Shown: positions 40,971 through 51,642, counted from the stretch's first letter. The stretch is DNA of 64,000 nucleotides from Nibrella viscosa (GCF_039541875.1 NZ_BAABHB010000005.1:1-64000); one strand, 5' to 3'. Numbers and translations: made by a program. Notes: generated by a model not told the origin, from the sequence alone.

Positions 40971-41004
40971 AAGCAAACCGGCGAATTAATTTGCTCGTGT
41001 TGCT

Positions 41005-41325
41005 TTATGCTTCCCCTACCGGCCCGCCAAAACCGGTCGGGAACCGGAACGAATCGTCTGCCTGGCGAATGGTCCCGAAGTTTTCTTCATACTTCCGGAT
41101 GTTCTCCTTCAACGCGGCCAACAGCCGTTTGGCATGCTCCGGCGTCAGGATGATCCGCGACTTCACTTTCGCTTTCGGAATACCCGGCATCAGCCGGATA
41201 AAGTCCAGAATAAACTCACTGTTAGAGTGAGCAATCATGGCCAGATTGGCGTAAATGCCTTCGGCAATGTCTTCTGACAACTCAACATCAATCGATCCTT
41301 CGGGATTAGGCTGCTCCATTTCCAT
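41005..41325 (-). CDS. DUF3467 family protein
   Basis: A 106-residue protein recognised by IDVELSEDIAEGIYANLAMI, HSNSEFILDFIRLMPG and AKVKSRIILTPEHAKRLLAALKENI, the DUF3467 pattern. It is cytoplasmic, with no signal or membrane segment. The function is unknown. It lies between the rpoC terminator and the rpsL promoter on the same strand; a dedicated promoter was not identified. Confidence 0.87.
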   Translation of the reverse strand: MEMEQPNPEGSIDVELSEDIAEGIYANLAMIAHSNSEFILDFIRLMPGIPKAKVKSRIILTPEHAKRLLAALKENIRKYEENFGTIRQADDSFRFPTGFGGPVGEA

Positions 41326-41360
41326 AATTACGTGTCTGTTTAGGACTGATTAGCAAAAAC

Positions 41361-41390
41361 AGAGGTCAGGTATTTACACACCCGACCTCT
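41361..41390 (-). terminator. Terminator of rpoC
   Basis: AGAGGTCAGGT (41361-41371) pairs with ACCCGACCTCT (41380-41390) with one mismatch. The minus strand continues GTTTTTG. Confidence 0.85.
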
Positions 41391-41446
41391 GCGCTATAGT
41401 GTTGGTTGAGGTCTAACCGACGGTGTCGCTTCAGACCCTGCCTTGT

Positions 41447-44400
41447 TTATACAGTTGCCCGACGCTTGCGGGTGTACTGCTCTCTCGACTCAACCAGGCT
41501 CTCATATTCTTCTTTCGAGCCGACGACAATATCGCTGTACCGGCGCAGACCAGTACCAGCCGGCACCAGATGCCCTACGATGATATTCTCCTTCAGCCCT
41601 TCCAGCGTATCTGTCTTACCACGAATCGAGGCTTCGCTCAGAACCTTGGTCGTCTCCTGGAAGGAGGCTGCCGACAGGAAGCTTTCAGTTCCGAGAGAGG
41701 CCTGCGTGATACCCAGCAGGGTCGGCTGCGACACGGCGGTCATGGCGTCACGCACCTGCACCAGCCCCATATCACGACGCTTCAGGCTGGAGTTCTCATC
41801 CCGCAGACGACGCGACGAGATAATCTGGCCCGGCTTCAGCGTTTCGGAGTCGCCAGCGTCAATTACCACTTTGGCATCCATCACCTTCTCGTTCTCCTCG
41901 CGGAAAGCCCACTTATCAACTACCTGTCCTTCGAGGAAGTTGGTGTCGCCCGAGTCAATGATCTCTACTTTCTGCATCATCTGACGCACGATAGCTTCTA
42001 TATGCTTATCGTTGATCTTCACACCCTGCAAACGGTATACTTCCTGAATTTCGTTCACCAGGTATTCCTGCACCGCCGTTGGCCCTTTGATGGCCAGGAT
42101 GTCGGATGGGGTAATAGCACCGTCAGAGAGTGGGTCACCGGCCCGTACGAAGTCGTTGTCCTGTACCAGGATGTGCTTCGACAGCGGTACCAGGTACTTC
42201 TTCTTCGTACCGTCTTTCGACTCAATGTAAATTTCTCGGTTACCACGCTTGATGGCTCCGTAGGTAACTACACCGTCGATTTCGCTTACCACCGCCGGGT
42301 TCGACGGGTTACGCGCTTCGAACAATTCCGTTACCCGTGGCAGACCTCCCGTAATATCGCGGGTCTTACCAACGTTCCGCGGAATCTTGGCGAGCGGCTG
42401 ACCAGCCTGGATTTTCTGACCGGCTTTTACCACCAGTCGAGCACCTACGGGCAGGTTATAGCCTTTTTCATCTACATCTTCCAGCAGCGTACTGGTACCT
42501 TTCACCACAATGGCCGGGTTCTTGGTTTTGTCGCGACTTTCGATGATTACCATCTCCTGGAAGCCCGTCTGTTCATCAAACTCCTCGCGGTAGGTGATAC
42601 CCTCTTCAATCGCGTCGAACTCAAGCGCACCCGTCAGTTCCGAAAGAATTACAGCATTATAAGGATCCCAGGCACAAATCTCGTCGCCTTTGCTGATGTG
42701 CTGACCTTCTTTGACGCGGAGGAAAGCACCATACGGTACGTTGTGGCTAATCAGCACGACACTCGGCTCATCCGTCTTTACAATACGCACTTCACCCGAA
42801 CGACCCATAACGACCGTCTGCGGATTACCTTCGTTATCGACCGATTCAACCGTACGCATTTCCTCAAACTGAACAGTACCTTCAAACTTGGCGCGGATAG
42901 ACGCATCTACCGCAATGTTTGAGGCCGTACCACCCACGTGGAAGGTACGAAGGGTCAACTGCGTACCCGGCTCACCAATGGACTGCGAAGCAATTACCCC
43001 AACAGCCTCACCCATGTCGACCATGCGGCCCGTTGCCAGGTTCCGGCCGTAACACTTGGCACAGATACCTTTCTTAGCTTCACAGGTCAGTACCGAACGA
43101 ATCTCAACAATTTCAATGCTGGTTTCGTCGATACGGGCAGCAATCTCTTCCGTAATCTCTTCACCGGAAGCGACAATCAGTTCTTTCGACAGCGGATCGT
43201 AGATATCATGTACCGTTACCCTGCCCAGGATACGCTCCGACAGCGGCTCAACAATATCCTCGTTGTCCTTCAGCGCAGCACTCTGAATACCGCGTAGCGT
43301 ACCACAGTCTTCTTCCGTTACAATCACATCCTGCGCAACGTCGTGCAGACGACGGGTCAGGTAACCGGCATCGGCCGTTTTCAAGGCCGTATCGGCAAGA
43401 CCCTTCCGGGCACCGTGCGTCGAGATGAAGTATTCCAATACGTCGAGACCTTCTTTGAAGTTCGACAAAATCGGGTTTTCAATGATTTCACCCACTGAAC
43501 CCTGCAGGTTTTTCTGAGGCTTAGCCATCAGACCCCGCATACCGCCCAACTGACGAATCTGCTCCCGGGAACCACGGGCTCCGGAGTGCATCATCATGAA
43601 GATGGAGTTAAACCCTTGCTGGTCGGCCTCCAACTGCTTCATCAGCGTCTCTGTAATCCGCGAGTTCACCCGCGTCCAGATGTCAATCACCTGGTTGTAG
43701 CGCTCATTCTCGGTAATCAGACCCATGAGGTAGTTTTGCCATACGCCTTCCACCTCATTCTTGGCTTCTTCAATCAGGCCGTTTTTGGCATCCGGCACTT
43801 TTACATCGTTCAGACCGATGGACAGACCTCCTTTAAACGCCATCTGGAAGCCAAGTTCCTTAATGTCATCCAGGAAGTGAGCCGTCTTGGATACACCGGC
43901 AATCTTGAAGATGTAGGCAATGATTTGCTGAAGCTTCTTCTTCGTCAGCAATTCGTTAATATACCCTACCTCTTCCGGTACATTCTGGTTGAACAGTACG
44001 CGACCAGCTACCGTATCAATAACTTTTGTTTCGAGTTCACCGCTTTCCGTACGCACCTTCACACGGCACTTGATCAGCGCGTGCTTCGATAGCTTGCCTT
44101 CGTTGATAGCAATAATTACCTCTTCCGGTCCGTAAAAGGTCATCCCTTCACCAATTATTGGATACTCTGGCGTGCTCTTGCGGCCTTTGGTCACATAGTA
44201 CAGACCTAACACCATGTCCTGCGATGGTACGGTAATAGGCGCACCGTTGGCCGGGTTCAGAATGTTATGCGACGCCAGCATCAGCAGCGATGCTTCCAGA
44301 ATAGCTTCCTGTCCCAGCGGCACGTGAACGGCCATCTGGTCACCGTCAAAGTCGGCATTAAAGGCCGTACAGACAAGCGGGTGCAACTGGATTGCTTTTC

Positions 44401-45772
44401 CTTCGATCAGCTTCGGCTGGAACGCCTGGATACCGAGACGGTGCAGTGTCGGAGCCCGGTTCAGCAGGACAGGGTGACCTTTCAATACGTTTTCCAGAAT
44501 ATCCCAGATAACCGGGTCTTTCCGGTCGACGATCTTCTTGGCCGACTTCACCGTCTTGACAATACCCCGCTCGATGAGCTTGCGGATAATAAACGGCTTA
44601 AACAATTCAGCCGCCATATCTTTAGGCAGACCGCACTCGTGCAGTTTCAGCTCAGGACCTACCACGATTACGGAACGACCCGAATAGTCGACCCGCTTAC
44701 CCAGCAGGTTCTGCCGGAAGCGGCCCTGTTTTCCTTTCAGCATATCCGACAGGGACTTCAGCGCCCGGTTACCTTCCGAACGAACGGCGTTTACTTTCCG
44801 TGAGTTGTCGAACAGCGAGTCAACGGCTTCCTGAAGCATCCGCTTTTCGTTACGGAGAATCACCTCAGGAGCTTTAATTTCAATCAGACGCTTCAGGCGG
44901 TTGTTCCGGATAATAACCCGACGATACAGGTCGTTCAAATCGGAAGTCGCAAACCGACCACCATCCAGAGGAACCAGCGGACGCAGTTCGGGCGGGATAA
45001 CCGGCACCATGCGAATCACCATCCACTCCGGACGGTTCTCCACGCGGCCATTGGCTTCGCGGAATGCCTCAACAACTTTCAACCGCTTCAAGGCTTCGGC
45101 CTTCCGCTGCTGCGAGGTATCTGTGGCAGCCAGGTGACGAAGCTGATACGACAGTTCGTCAAGGTTCAGCCGCGACAGCAGCATTTCCAGCGCATCGGCC
45201 CCCATTCTGGCGATAAATTTATTCGGGTCTTTATCGTCGAGGTGCTGATTGGTACTCGGCAATTTGTCGATTATATCCAGGTATTCATCTTCCGTCAGAA
45301 AATCAAGCTCCTGGATACCGTCTTCTGCTTTGATCCCTGGCTGAACAACTACGTACCGCTCATAGTAAATTATCTGATCAAGCTTCTTGGTTGAAAGCCC
45401 CAGCAGATAACCAATTTTATTAGGAAGGCTCCGGAAGTACCAGATATGCGCTACGGGAACCACCAGTTCAATATGGCCCATACGCTCCCGGCGTACCTTC
45501 TTCTCGGTCACTTCAACTCCACAGCGGTCACAGATAATGCCTTTGTAGCGAATCCGTTTATACTTTCCGCAATGACATTCCCAGTCTTTTACCGGCCCGA
45601 AGATACGCTCGCAGAACAACCCCCCCATTTCGGGTTTGTACGTACGATAGTTGATCGTTTCCGGCTGAGTTACTTCTCCATAGGAACTCTCCAGAATCGA
45701 CTCGGGCGACGCCAGACTAATCGTCACTCTGGAGAAGTCGCTGTTGAGTTTTTTGTTCTTCTTAAAAGACAT
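41447..45772 (-). CDS. rpoC: RNA polymerase beta' subunit
   Basis: Catalytic subunit of RNA polymerase. The 1441-residue protein contains the N-terminal zinc site (CHCGKYKRIRYKGIICDRCG), the active-site NADFDGDQMAVH with three Mg-binding Asp, the second zinc cluster (CEAKKGICAKCYG) and the trigger-loop region. It is separated from rpoB by an unrelated membrane-protein gene, 35 bp downstream of that gene's stop. No promoter was found in the gap. Confidence 0.98.
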   Translation of the reverse strand: MSFKKNKKLNSDFSRVTISLASPESILESSYGEVTQPETINYRTYKPEMGGLFCERIFGPVKDWECHCGKYKRIRYKGIICDRCGVEVTEKKVRRERMGHIELVVPVAHIWYFRSLPNKIGYLLGLSTKKLDQIIYYERYVVVQPGIKAEDGIQELDFLTEDEYLDIIDKLPSTNQHLDDKDPNKFIARMGADALEMLLSRLNLDELSYQLRHLAATDTSQQRKAEALKRLKVVEAFREANGRVENRPEWMVIRMVPVIPPELRPLVPLDGGRFATSDLNDLYRRVIIRNNRLKRLIEIKAPEVILRNEKRMLQEAVDSLFDNSRKVNAVRSEGNRALKSLSDMLKGKQGRFRQNLLGKRVDYSGRSVIVVGPELKLHECGLPKDMAAELFKPFIIRKLIERGIVKTVKSAKKIVDRKDPVIWDILENVLKGHPVLLNRAPTLHRLGIQAFQPKLIEGKAIQLHPLVCTAFNADFDGDQMAVHVPLGQEAILEASLLMLASHNILNPANGAPITVPSQDMVLGLYYVTKGRKSTPEYPIIGEGMTFYGPEEVIIAINEGKLSKHALIKCRVKVRTESGELETKVIDTVAGRVLFNQNVPEEVGYINELLTKKKLQQIIAYIFKIAGVSKTAHFLDDIKELGFQMAFKGGLSIGLNDVKVPDAKNGLIEEAKNEVEGVWQNYLMGLITENERYNQVIDIWTRVNSRITETLMKQLEADQQGFNSIFMMMHSGARGSREQIRQLGGMRGLMAKPQKNLQGSVGEIIENPILSNFKEGLDVLEYFISTHGARKGLADTALKTADAGYLTRRLHDVAQDVIVTEEDCGTLRGIQSAALKDNEDIVEPLSERILGRVTVHDIYDPLSKELIVASGEEITEEIAARIDETSIEIVEIRSVLTCEAKKGICAKCYGRNLATGRMVDMGEAVGVIASQSIGEPGTQLTLRTFHVGGTASNIAVDASIRAKFEGTVQFEEMRTVESVDNEGNPQTVVMGRSGEVRIVKTDEPSVVLISHNVPYGAFLRVKEGQHISKGDEICAWDPYNAVILSELTGALEFDAIEEGITYREEFDEQTGFQEMVIIESRDKTKNPAIVVKGTSTLLEDVDEKGYNLPVGARLVVKAGQKIQAGQPLAKIPRNVGKTRDITGGLPRVTELFEARNPSNPAVVSEIDGVVTYGAIKRGNREIYIESKDGTKKKYLVPLSKHILVQDNDFVRAGDPLSDGAITPSDILAIKGPTAVQEYLVNEIQEVYRLQGVKINDKHIEAIVRQMMQKVEIIDSGDTNFLEGQVVDKWAFREENEKVMDAKVVIDAGDSETLKPGQIISSRRLRDENSSLKRRDMGLVQVRDAMTAVSQPTLLGITQASLGTESFLSAASFQETTKVLSEASIRGKTDTLEGLKENIIVGHLVPAGTGLRRYSDIVVGSKEEYESLVESREQYTRKRRATV

Positions 45773-45807
45773 ACGTTTATGGATTTATTGGGCTAACCAC
45801 CGAACTA

Positions 45808-47556
45808 TTAAACAATTTGTATGCGACTAACATTCACGGAATCGTTATGAACCGTTACTAAAAAACACTCATTTGAATTTATCTCATCCAACCAGCCCGC
45901 ATTGAGCCAGAGCTTTACGCCTGGTTTCAGCCAGTTTCCCTTCTTCAGCAGTTGAGAAACAGAGTTTCGTTCCGGTGATGCGACTAACCAATCCCAGGAT
46001 GCGGTACGTAAATTCCAGGTCACTATATAATTTCCATTAGCGCCCCAGTAACTGGTTGTAACTACATCTGGATTACTCAGGATAATACTTTGATCAGGTA
46101 ATTGTTGAATTTGCCATCCGTCAATACCCTCTGTTGCTTTATCCTTATTTTGTAAAAACTTACGCTGAATTTGTTTAGCTACGTCAGGAACCTGGTAAAT
46201 ATCTGCTTCAATTATTTTGTGCCAGTAACGCCGGGCAATCTCACTAACCCCGCCTTCCGGGAAATACTGAGACCTGGCTGAGCCAGCCATCCATGTCAAT
46301 GTAGCCGCGTAATGAGCTTTATTGAAATTCTGGCTTGGCACAAAGTATTCTACAAATGAGAAAACACTCAACAATAGGGCACCAGACAGGCCTACAGCCC
46401 ACATGAGTTTTTCTGCTGGTTTGCTTTGCCAACACTTAACCAGAATTGTATATGAACAAATAAGCAGCAGAATAGACTGCAGCTTATAGCGACTTACAAA
46501 TAAGCCCATCAGCGTTGGCGGCCCATTTAACCGAAACAGCGTAGCGGACAAGGTTAAGCAAAACAGAAGGCCAATTAAAGCAGTTAAAAAAACATTACCG
46601 GCAGATAAGGGTCCCTTACGAAAAAAAGAGAACACCATATAGGCTGCATACGACCCTGTTATGGCAACTATCAGAAGGCCGGCTATCAGCGCAAAAACTG
46701 AGTATTGAAATGGGAAACCAAAGGATTCACTCCCTACAAAGGAATGCGCCAGCGGATTCAGCAAAAAGGAAAAGACGCCACCAATCAGCCCAAAAAATCC
46801 CTTAAAATACAAGCTGCTCTCGGCAACCAACTTGTTTACCGAGAACTGGGCTGTCCAGGATGGCTTCTGATAAATAGCGAAAAACACAATCAGCGTTACC
46901 ACGGTGAAAGCGCTCCATTTGCGTAAGTACTTCCAGTCTCCTTTTAAGAGCAACGCCCCAATTCCGATCAGCAGAAGAGTAGCCGCTCCTGAATTTGCAA
47001 ACAGCAAAATAAGGCTCAATCCCATAGCCAGCAGTAGCGATCTGGTATCGGAACGATAAGCCAGTAAATAAATAACGGCAATGCTCAATCCAAACATCAT
47101 AGTATGATTAAAGCATCCCATCATCAGCACAGCCTGGTAATAGTGTAACGAAAACAGCAGCACAACCGGTACAGCAATATGGTAAGCCGCTACTTGCTCT
47201 TTCTGATAAAACCGCCAAAGAACAACAGGTATAATCAGTAGCCATAAAGTATGAACCAGCGTAAACAAATAAATGCTAAACGGATGGGTAATGGCCGCAA
47301 ACCCTATGGTCATTAGCCGCCCCGTCAGAATTATATGCTCCGCATGCGGCTCAAACAGCAGACTCAGCTTCTTACTAAATAGTGGCTCCGCATTGAATCG
47401 TACTAACCACTCTAAAAAGTGGAGATCGTCCCAGGTTGGTAAATTTTGAATGGATGCAGATACATACGTATAGAAAGCGAGAACATATAGCCCCAACGAC
47501 CCAATTAGCAGTCCTGTACTTGTATCTTTTTTTACCAATCTCTGAGTAGCCAGCAT
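45808..47556 (-). CDS. Polytopic membrane protein inserted between rpoB and rpoC
   Basis: A 582-residue protein with about ten or more hydrophobic helices in the first 400 residues (for example LLIGSLGLYVLAFYTYV, LFTLVHTLWLLIIPVVLW, YAAYMVFSF) and a soluble C-terminal part of about 170 residues (PDQSIILSNPDVVTTSYW, TWNLRTASWDWLV). The topology resembles GT-C glycosyltransferase-like or other lipid-linked sugar enzymes, but no DxD or named motif could be secured. The start is placed at MLATQRLV (47556), because the longer frame runs through a GC-rich hairpin just after rpoB. Its sequence is visibly more AT-rich than rpoB and rpoC, suggesting later arrival. Function unknown. Confidence 0.7.
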   Translation of the reverse strand: MLATQRLVKKDTSTGLLIGSLGLYVLAFYTYVSASIQNLPTWDDLHFLEWLVRFNAEPLFSKKLSLLFEPHAEHIILTGRLMTIGFAAITHPFSIYLFTLVHTLWLLIIPVVLWRFYQKEQVAAYHIAVPVVLLFSLHYYQAVLMMGCFNHTMMFGLSIAVIYLLAYRSDTRSLLLAMGLSLILLFANSGAATLLLIGIGALLLKGDWKYLRKWSAFTVVTLIVFFAIYQKPSWTAQFSVNKLVAESSLYFKGFFGLIGGVFSFLLNPLAHSFVGSESFGFPFQYSVFALIAGLLIVAITGSYAAYMVFSFFRKGPLSAGNVFLTALIGLLFCLTLSATLFRLNGPPTLMGLFVSRYKLQSILLLICSYTILVKCWQSKPAEKLMWAVGLSGALLLSVFSFVEYFVPSQNFNKAHYAATLTWMAGSARSQYFPEGGVSEIARRYWHKIIEADIYQVPDVAKQIQRKFLQNKDKATEGIDGWQIQQLPDQSIILSNPDVVTTSYWGANGNYIVTWNLRTASWDWLVASPERNSVSQLLKKGNWLKPGVKLWLNAGWLDEINSNECFLVTVHNDSVNVSRIQIV

Positions 47557-47596
47557 CAAGTATCGGTATTCGTCTATAAAATAAACAAGAATATGA

Positions 47597-47626
47597 CCGG
47601 GTGGTGATGTGTTCCTCACCACCCGG
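47597..47626 (-). other. Strong hairpin immediately after rpoB
   Basis: Perfect 11-bp stem CCGGGTGGTGA (47597-47607) / TCACCACCCGG (47616-47626), 13 nt after the rpoB stop. No T-run follows on the minus strand, so it may be a partial terminator, a pause site or an mRNA 3'-end stabiliser that separates rpoB from the inserted gene. Confidence 0.65.
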
Positions 47627-47639
47627 TACACTCATTGCC

Positions 47640-50600
47640 TTAATCCATTGTAATCTCCAGGGCAAGACCGCGAAGCTCGTGTACCAGTACGTTAAACGAT
47701 TCCGGTATGTTCGGCTTCGGCAGGTTCTCGCCTTTTACAATAGCTTCGTAAGCCTTAGCCCGGCCAACAACGTCGTCCGACTTCACCGTCAGAATCTCCT
47801 GAAGAATATGTGATGCACCGAAGGCTTCCAGTGCCCATACTTCCATTTCACCGAAGCGCTGACCACCGAACTGCGCCTTACCACCCAGCGGCTGCTGCGT
47901 AATGAGCGAGTACGGGCCAATTGAACGGGCATGCATCTTATCATCAACCAGGTGACCCAGTTTCAGCATATAGATGATCCCCACCGTCACCGGCTGGTCA
48001 AAACGCTCTCCGGTCAGACCGTTGTATAGGTACGTGCGGCCGTACTCAGGCAGTCCTGCGGCAGCAAGCTCGGCAGACACCTGAGCTTCAGTAGCTCCGT
48101 CGAAGATCGGCGTGGCGTACTTGCGGCCTAATTTCTGACCAGCCCAGGCCAATACGGTCTCGTAAATCTGACCCAGGTTCATCCGGGAAGGTACCCCAAG
48201 CGGGTTCAAAACGATGTCAACCGGCGTTCCGTCTTCCAGAAACGGCATATCTTCGTCGCGCACGATCCGGGCAACAACGCCTTTGTTACCGTGACGACCA
48301 GCCATTTTGTCCCCTACTTTCAACTTGCGCTTCTTGGCGATGTAAACTTTCGCCAGTTTAACGATACCTGCCGGCAGCTCGTCACCTACCTCCAGGGTAA
48401 AGCGCTCACGCTTAAAGCGGCCGGTAATCTCGTTCCGGCGCGTATTATAGTTCTTGATCAGCTTAACGATTAACTGGTTTGTGTGATAATCGTCGGTCCA
48501 GCCCTCAATCACCAAATCACCCAGCAGGTTCACTTCTTCCGGCACGGAGTAGCTGCTTTCGTCGCGGTACGGGTTTCGATCCGGGAAGAGGTTATCAGTA
48601 ATGTTCTTACGGTTGAACTTCACGCCTTTACTCATCACCTCATCGCCAAACTTATGCTTGATACCCTGACTGGTTTTCCCTTCCAGCAAGGTAACCAGCT
48701 TCTCGACCATCCGATCCCGGAAACCGTTCAGTTCACGACTGTAACGCTTCATGAGGACTTTAATTTCCTCTTTGTGCTTACCCCGGTCTTCCTTTGATGG
48801 ACGGGAGAACAGTTTAGTGTCAATGACGACCCCTTTCAGCGATGGCGGTGCCTTCTTGGAAGCATCCTTCACATCACCGGCTTTGTCGCCGAAAATGGCA
48901 CGGAGCAGTTTTTCTTCCGGAGTTGGGTCGCTCTCTCCTTTTGGCGTAATCTTGCCAATCAGAATATCACCTTCCTTCACTTCTGTACCGACCCGTACAA
49001 TACCGCTTTCGTCCAGGTTGCGAACAGTCTCTTCGCTTACGTTAGGAATTTCAGAAGTCAATTCTTCTTCACCCCGCTTGGTATCGCGAACTTCCAGCTC
49101 AAATTCCTCAATATGGATTGATGTGAAAATATCTTCGCGTACCACACGCTCTGAGATTACAATAGCATCCTCAAAGTTATACCCCTGCCAGGGCATAAAA
49201 GCCACTTTCATGTTCCGACCAAGGGCCAGTTCGCCTTTCTCAGTCGCATAGCCTTCGCACAGCACCTCACCTTTCTTTACCTTCTGGTTTTTCAGCACGA
49301 TTGGCTTCAGGTTAATACAGGTATCCTGGTTAGTCCGGCGGAACTTGATCAGGTTATAGGTCTTCAGATCTTCGTCAAAGCTCACGATACGTTGATCTTC
49401 TTCCAGATCATAGCGCACCACGATTTTGGTAGAATCAACAAACTCGATAATGCCGTCAGCTTCCGCTATGATCAGGGCGCGTGAGTCGACAGCGACGCGA
49501 CCTTCCAGCCCGGTTCCGACGATTGGAGCCTGTGGACGAAGCAGCGGTACCGCCTGACGTTGCATGTTTGAACCCATCAGAGCCCGGTTGGCATCATCGT
49601 GCTCCAGGAACGGAATCAGCGAAGCCGCCACCGATACAATCTGGTTGGGGGCAATATCCATAAACGACACGTTCGACGGCTCGGCCATCGGGAAGTCTCC
49701 CTCAAAACGAGCTTTCAGACGATCGACACTGAAGTTACCCGAGTTATCGACACCCGAGTTGGCCTGAGCGATGTAGTGGGCATCTTCTTCTTCGGCAGTC
49801 AGGTACATCACCGGCTTTTCTACCGCTACCTTACCGTTTTCGATAACCCGGTACGGCGTTTCAATAAAGCCCATGCTGTTTACTTTGGCGTAAACGCAGA
49901 GTGACGAAATCAGACCGATATTCGGACCTTCCGGCGTTTCGATGGTACACAGACGCCCGTAGTGCGTGTAGTGTACGTCACGAACTTCAAAACCGGCCCG
50001 CTCCCGCGACAGACCGCCCGGTCCAAGTGCCGACATCCGACGCTTGTGGGTGATCTCGGCCAGCGGGTTGGTCTGGTCCATAAACTGTGACAACTGGTTG
50101 GTACCGAAGAACGAGTTGATAACCGAGGACAGCGTCCGGGCATTGATCAGATCAACCGGCTTGAAATCTTCATTATCCCGCACGTTCATCCGCTCCTTGA
50201 TAGTTCGGGCCATACGAGCCAGACCCACGCCGAACTGTGCATATAACTGTTCACCTACGGTCCGGACACGGCGGTTGCTGAGGTGGTCGATATCATCGAC
50301 AACAGCCTTGGAGTTAATCAGACCAATCAGGTACTTCACAATCGACACAATATCTTCTGTGGTCAGTACCTTCGTATCAGCAGCCACTTCCAGGCCTAGT
50401 TTTTTATTAATCCGGTAGCGACCTACATCACCCAGGTCATAGCGCTTATCGCTAAAGAAGAGGTTCTGAATGATTTCACGAGCGGTTTGCTCGTCTGGTG
50501 CCTCCGTATTCCGGAGTTGGCGGTAGATCTGCTCAACCGCTTCTTTCTCCGAATTAGAGCTATCTTTCTGAAGTGTATTATAAATGATATTGTAGTCAGA

Positions 50601-51524
50601 GACGTTCATATCTTCCTTGTGCAGGATGATTGACTTCTGACCAGAATCCATAATTACATCAATATCGTCAACTGAGATTACCGAGTCACGCTCCAGCAAT
50701 ACTTCATTCCGGCTGATGGATACTACTTCACCTGTATCTTCATCCACGAAGTCTTCCGTCCAGGTACGTAGCACCCGTGCAGCCAACCGCCGGCCAATAG
50801 CCTTCTTCAGGTTAGCCGGGGTAGCCGGAAGCTCTTCCGATAGACCGAACAAGTCCAGGATCTCTTTATCTGAGCCGAAACCAATTGCCCGCAGCAACGT
50901 CGTTACCGGAAACTTCTTCTTCCGGTCGATGTATGCGTACATGACGTTATTCACGTCGGTAGAAAATTCAATCCAGGAGCCTTTGAACGGAATGATACGT
51001 GCAGAGTATAGCTTAGTACCATTAGTGTGCTTGCTCATGGAGAAGAACACGCCCGGCGACCGGTGCAACTGCGAAACAATTACCCGCTCCGCCCCGTTAA
51101 TGACGAACGAGCCTTTTTCGGTCATATACGGGATATTTCCTAAAAAGACCTCCTGCTCAATGGTTTCAAAGTCTTCGTTATCCGGGTCGTTACACGACAA
51201 CCGCAACTTAGCCTTGAGAGGGACGGAATAGGTTAAGCCCCGGTCGATACATTCGTCAACCGAGTATTTAGGAGGATCGACAGAATAATCAATGAACTCC
51301 AGTACGAAGTTTTCGCGGGAGTCAGAGATTGGGAAGTTTTCCTGAAACACTTTAAACAGACCTTCCTGTGAACGGTGGTCTGAAGGCGTATCAAGCTGGA
51401 AAAAATCTTTAAATGATTTGACTTGAACATCCAGAAAGTCCGGATATTCGATCACTGGCTGAATCGTCGCAAAATTTTTGCGCATATTATTGGTGTTTGC
51501 GTTATTAGCCAAAGCTGTCTGCAT
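47640..51524 (-). CDS. rpoB: RNA polymerase beta subunit
   Basis: The 1294-residue subunit shows all beta landmarks. The rifampicin pocket reads LSQFMDQTNPLAEITHKRRMSALGPGG in overlapping pieces (LSQFMDQTNPL; ITHKRRMSALGPGG), with Asp, His and Ser at the key sites, so it is wild type. C-terminal GGKAQFGGQRFGEMEVWALEA is standard. It follows rplL after a 172-bp gap with a hairpin that may act as an attenuator. Confidence 0.98.
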   Translation of the reverse strand: MQTALANNANTNNMRKNFATIQPVIEYPDFLDVQVKSFKDFFQLDTPSDHRSQEGLFKVFQENFPISDSRENFVLEFIDYSVDPPKYSVDECIDRGLTYSVPLKAKLRLSCNDPDNEDFETIEQEVFLGNIPYMTEKGSFVINGAERVIVSQLHRSPGVFFSMSKHTNGTKLYSARIIPFKGSWIEFSTDVNNVMYAYIDRKKKFPVTTLLRAIGFGSDKEILDLFGLSEELPATPANLKKAIGRRLAARVLRTWTEDFVDEDTGEVVSISRNEVLLERDSVISVDDIDVIMDSGQKSIILHKEDMNVSDYNIIYNTLQKDSSNSEKEAVEQIYRQLRNTEAPDEQTAREIIQNLFFSDKRYDLGDVGRYRINKKLGLEVAADTKVLTTEDIVSIVKYLIGLINSKAVVDDIDHLSNRRVRTVGEQLYAQFGVGLARMARTIKERMNVRDNEDFKPVDLINARTLSSVINSFFGTNQLSQFMDQTNPLAEITHKRRMSALGPGGLSRERAGFEVRDVHYTHYGRLCTIETPEGPNIGLISSLCVYAKVNSMGFIETPYRVIENGKVAVEKPVMYLTAEEEDAHYIAQANSGVDNSGNFSVDRLKARFEGDFPMAEPSNVSFMDIAPNQIVSVAASLIPFLEHDDANRALMGSNMQRQAVPLLRPQAPIVGTGLEGRVAVDSRALIIAEADGIIEFVDSTKIVVRYDLEEDQRIVSFDEDLKTYNLIKFRRTNQDTCINLKPIVLKNQKVKKGEVLCEGYATEKGELALGRNMKVAFMPWQGYNFEDAIVISERVVREDIFTSIHIEEFELEVRDTKRGEEELTSEIPNVSEETVRNLDESGIVRVGTEVKEGDILIGKITPKGESDPTPEEKLLRAIFGDKAGDVKDASKKAPPSLKGVVIDTKLFSRPSKEDRGKHKEEIKVLMKRYSRELNGFRDRMVEKLVTLLEGKTSQGIKHKFGDEVMSKGVKFNRKNITDNLFPDRNPYRDESSYSVPEEVNLLGDLVIEGWTDDYHTNQLIVKLIKNYNTRRNEITGRFKRERFTLEVGDELPAGIVKLAKVYIAKKRKLKVGDKMAGRHGNKGVVARIVRDEDMPFLEDGTPVDIVLNPLGVPSRMNLGQIYETVLAWAGQKLGRKYATPIFDGATEAQVSAELAAAGLPEYGRTYLYNGLTGERFDQPVTVGIIYMLKLGHLVDDKMHARSIGPYSLITQQPLGGKAQFGGQRFGEMEVWALEAFGASHILQEILTVKSDDVVGRAKAYEAIVKGENLPKPNIPESFNVLVHELRGLALEITMD

Positions 51525-51642
51525 TTAGTTGAGTGATCGATTAGATGAGCGCGTCCGTACTTGGGCTTTACGGAGAACACAGTTTACAGGAAATAAGTTT
51601 ATTTCCGGAGCCTCAACAATAAAAGTCTCCAAACAGGAAAAG

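Noticed and set aside
41423..42922. A 499-codon plus-strand frame
   Set aside because: It is antisense to rpoC and has no domain pattern; rpoC is unmistakable on the other strand.
47557..47631. N-terminal extension of the membrane protein up to 47631
   Set aside because: The codons lie in the perfect 11-bp hairpin after rpoB and precede a normal membrane-protein start at 47556.
49900..50150. Possible rifampicin or streptomycin resistance alleles in rpoB and rpsL
   Set aside because: The resistance-determining residues of both proteins match the sensitive form.
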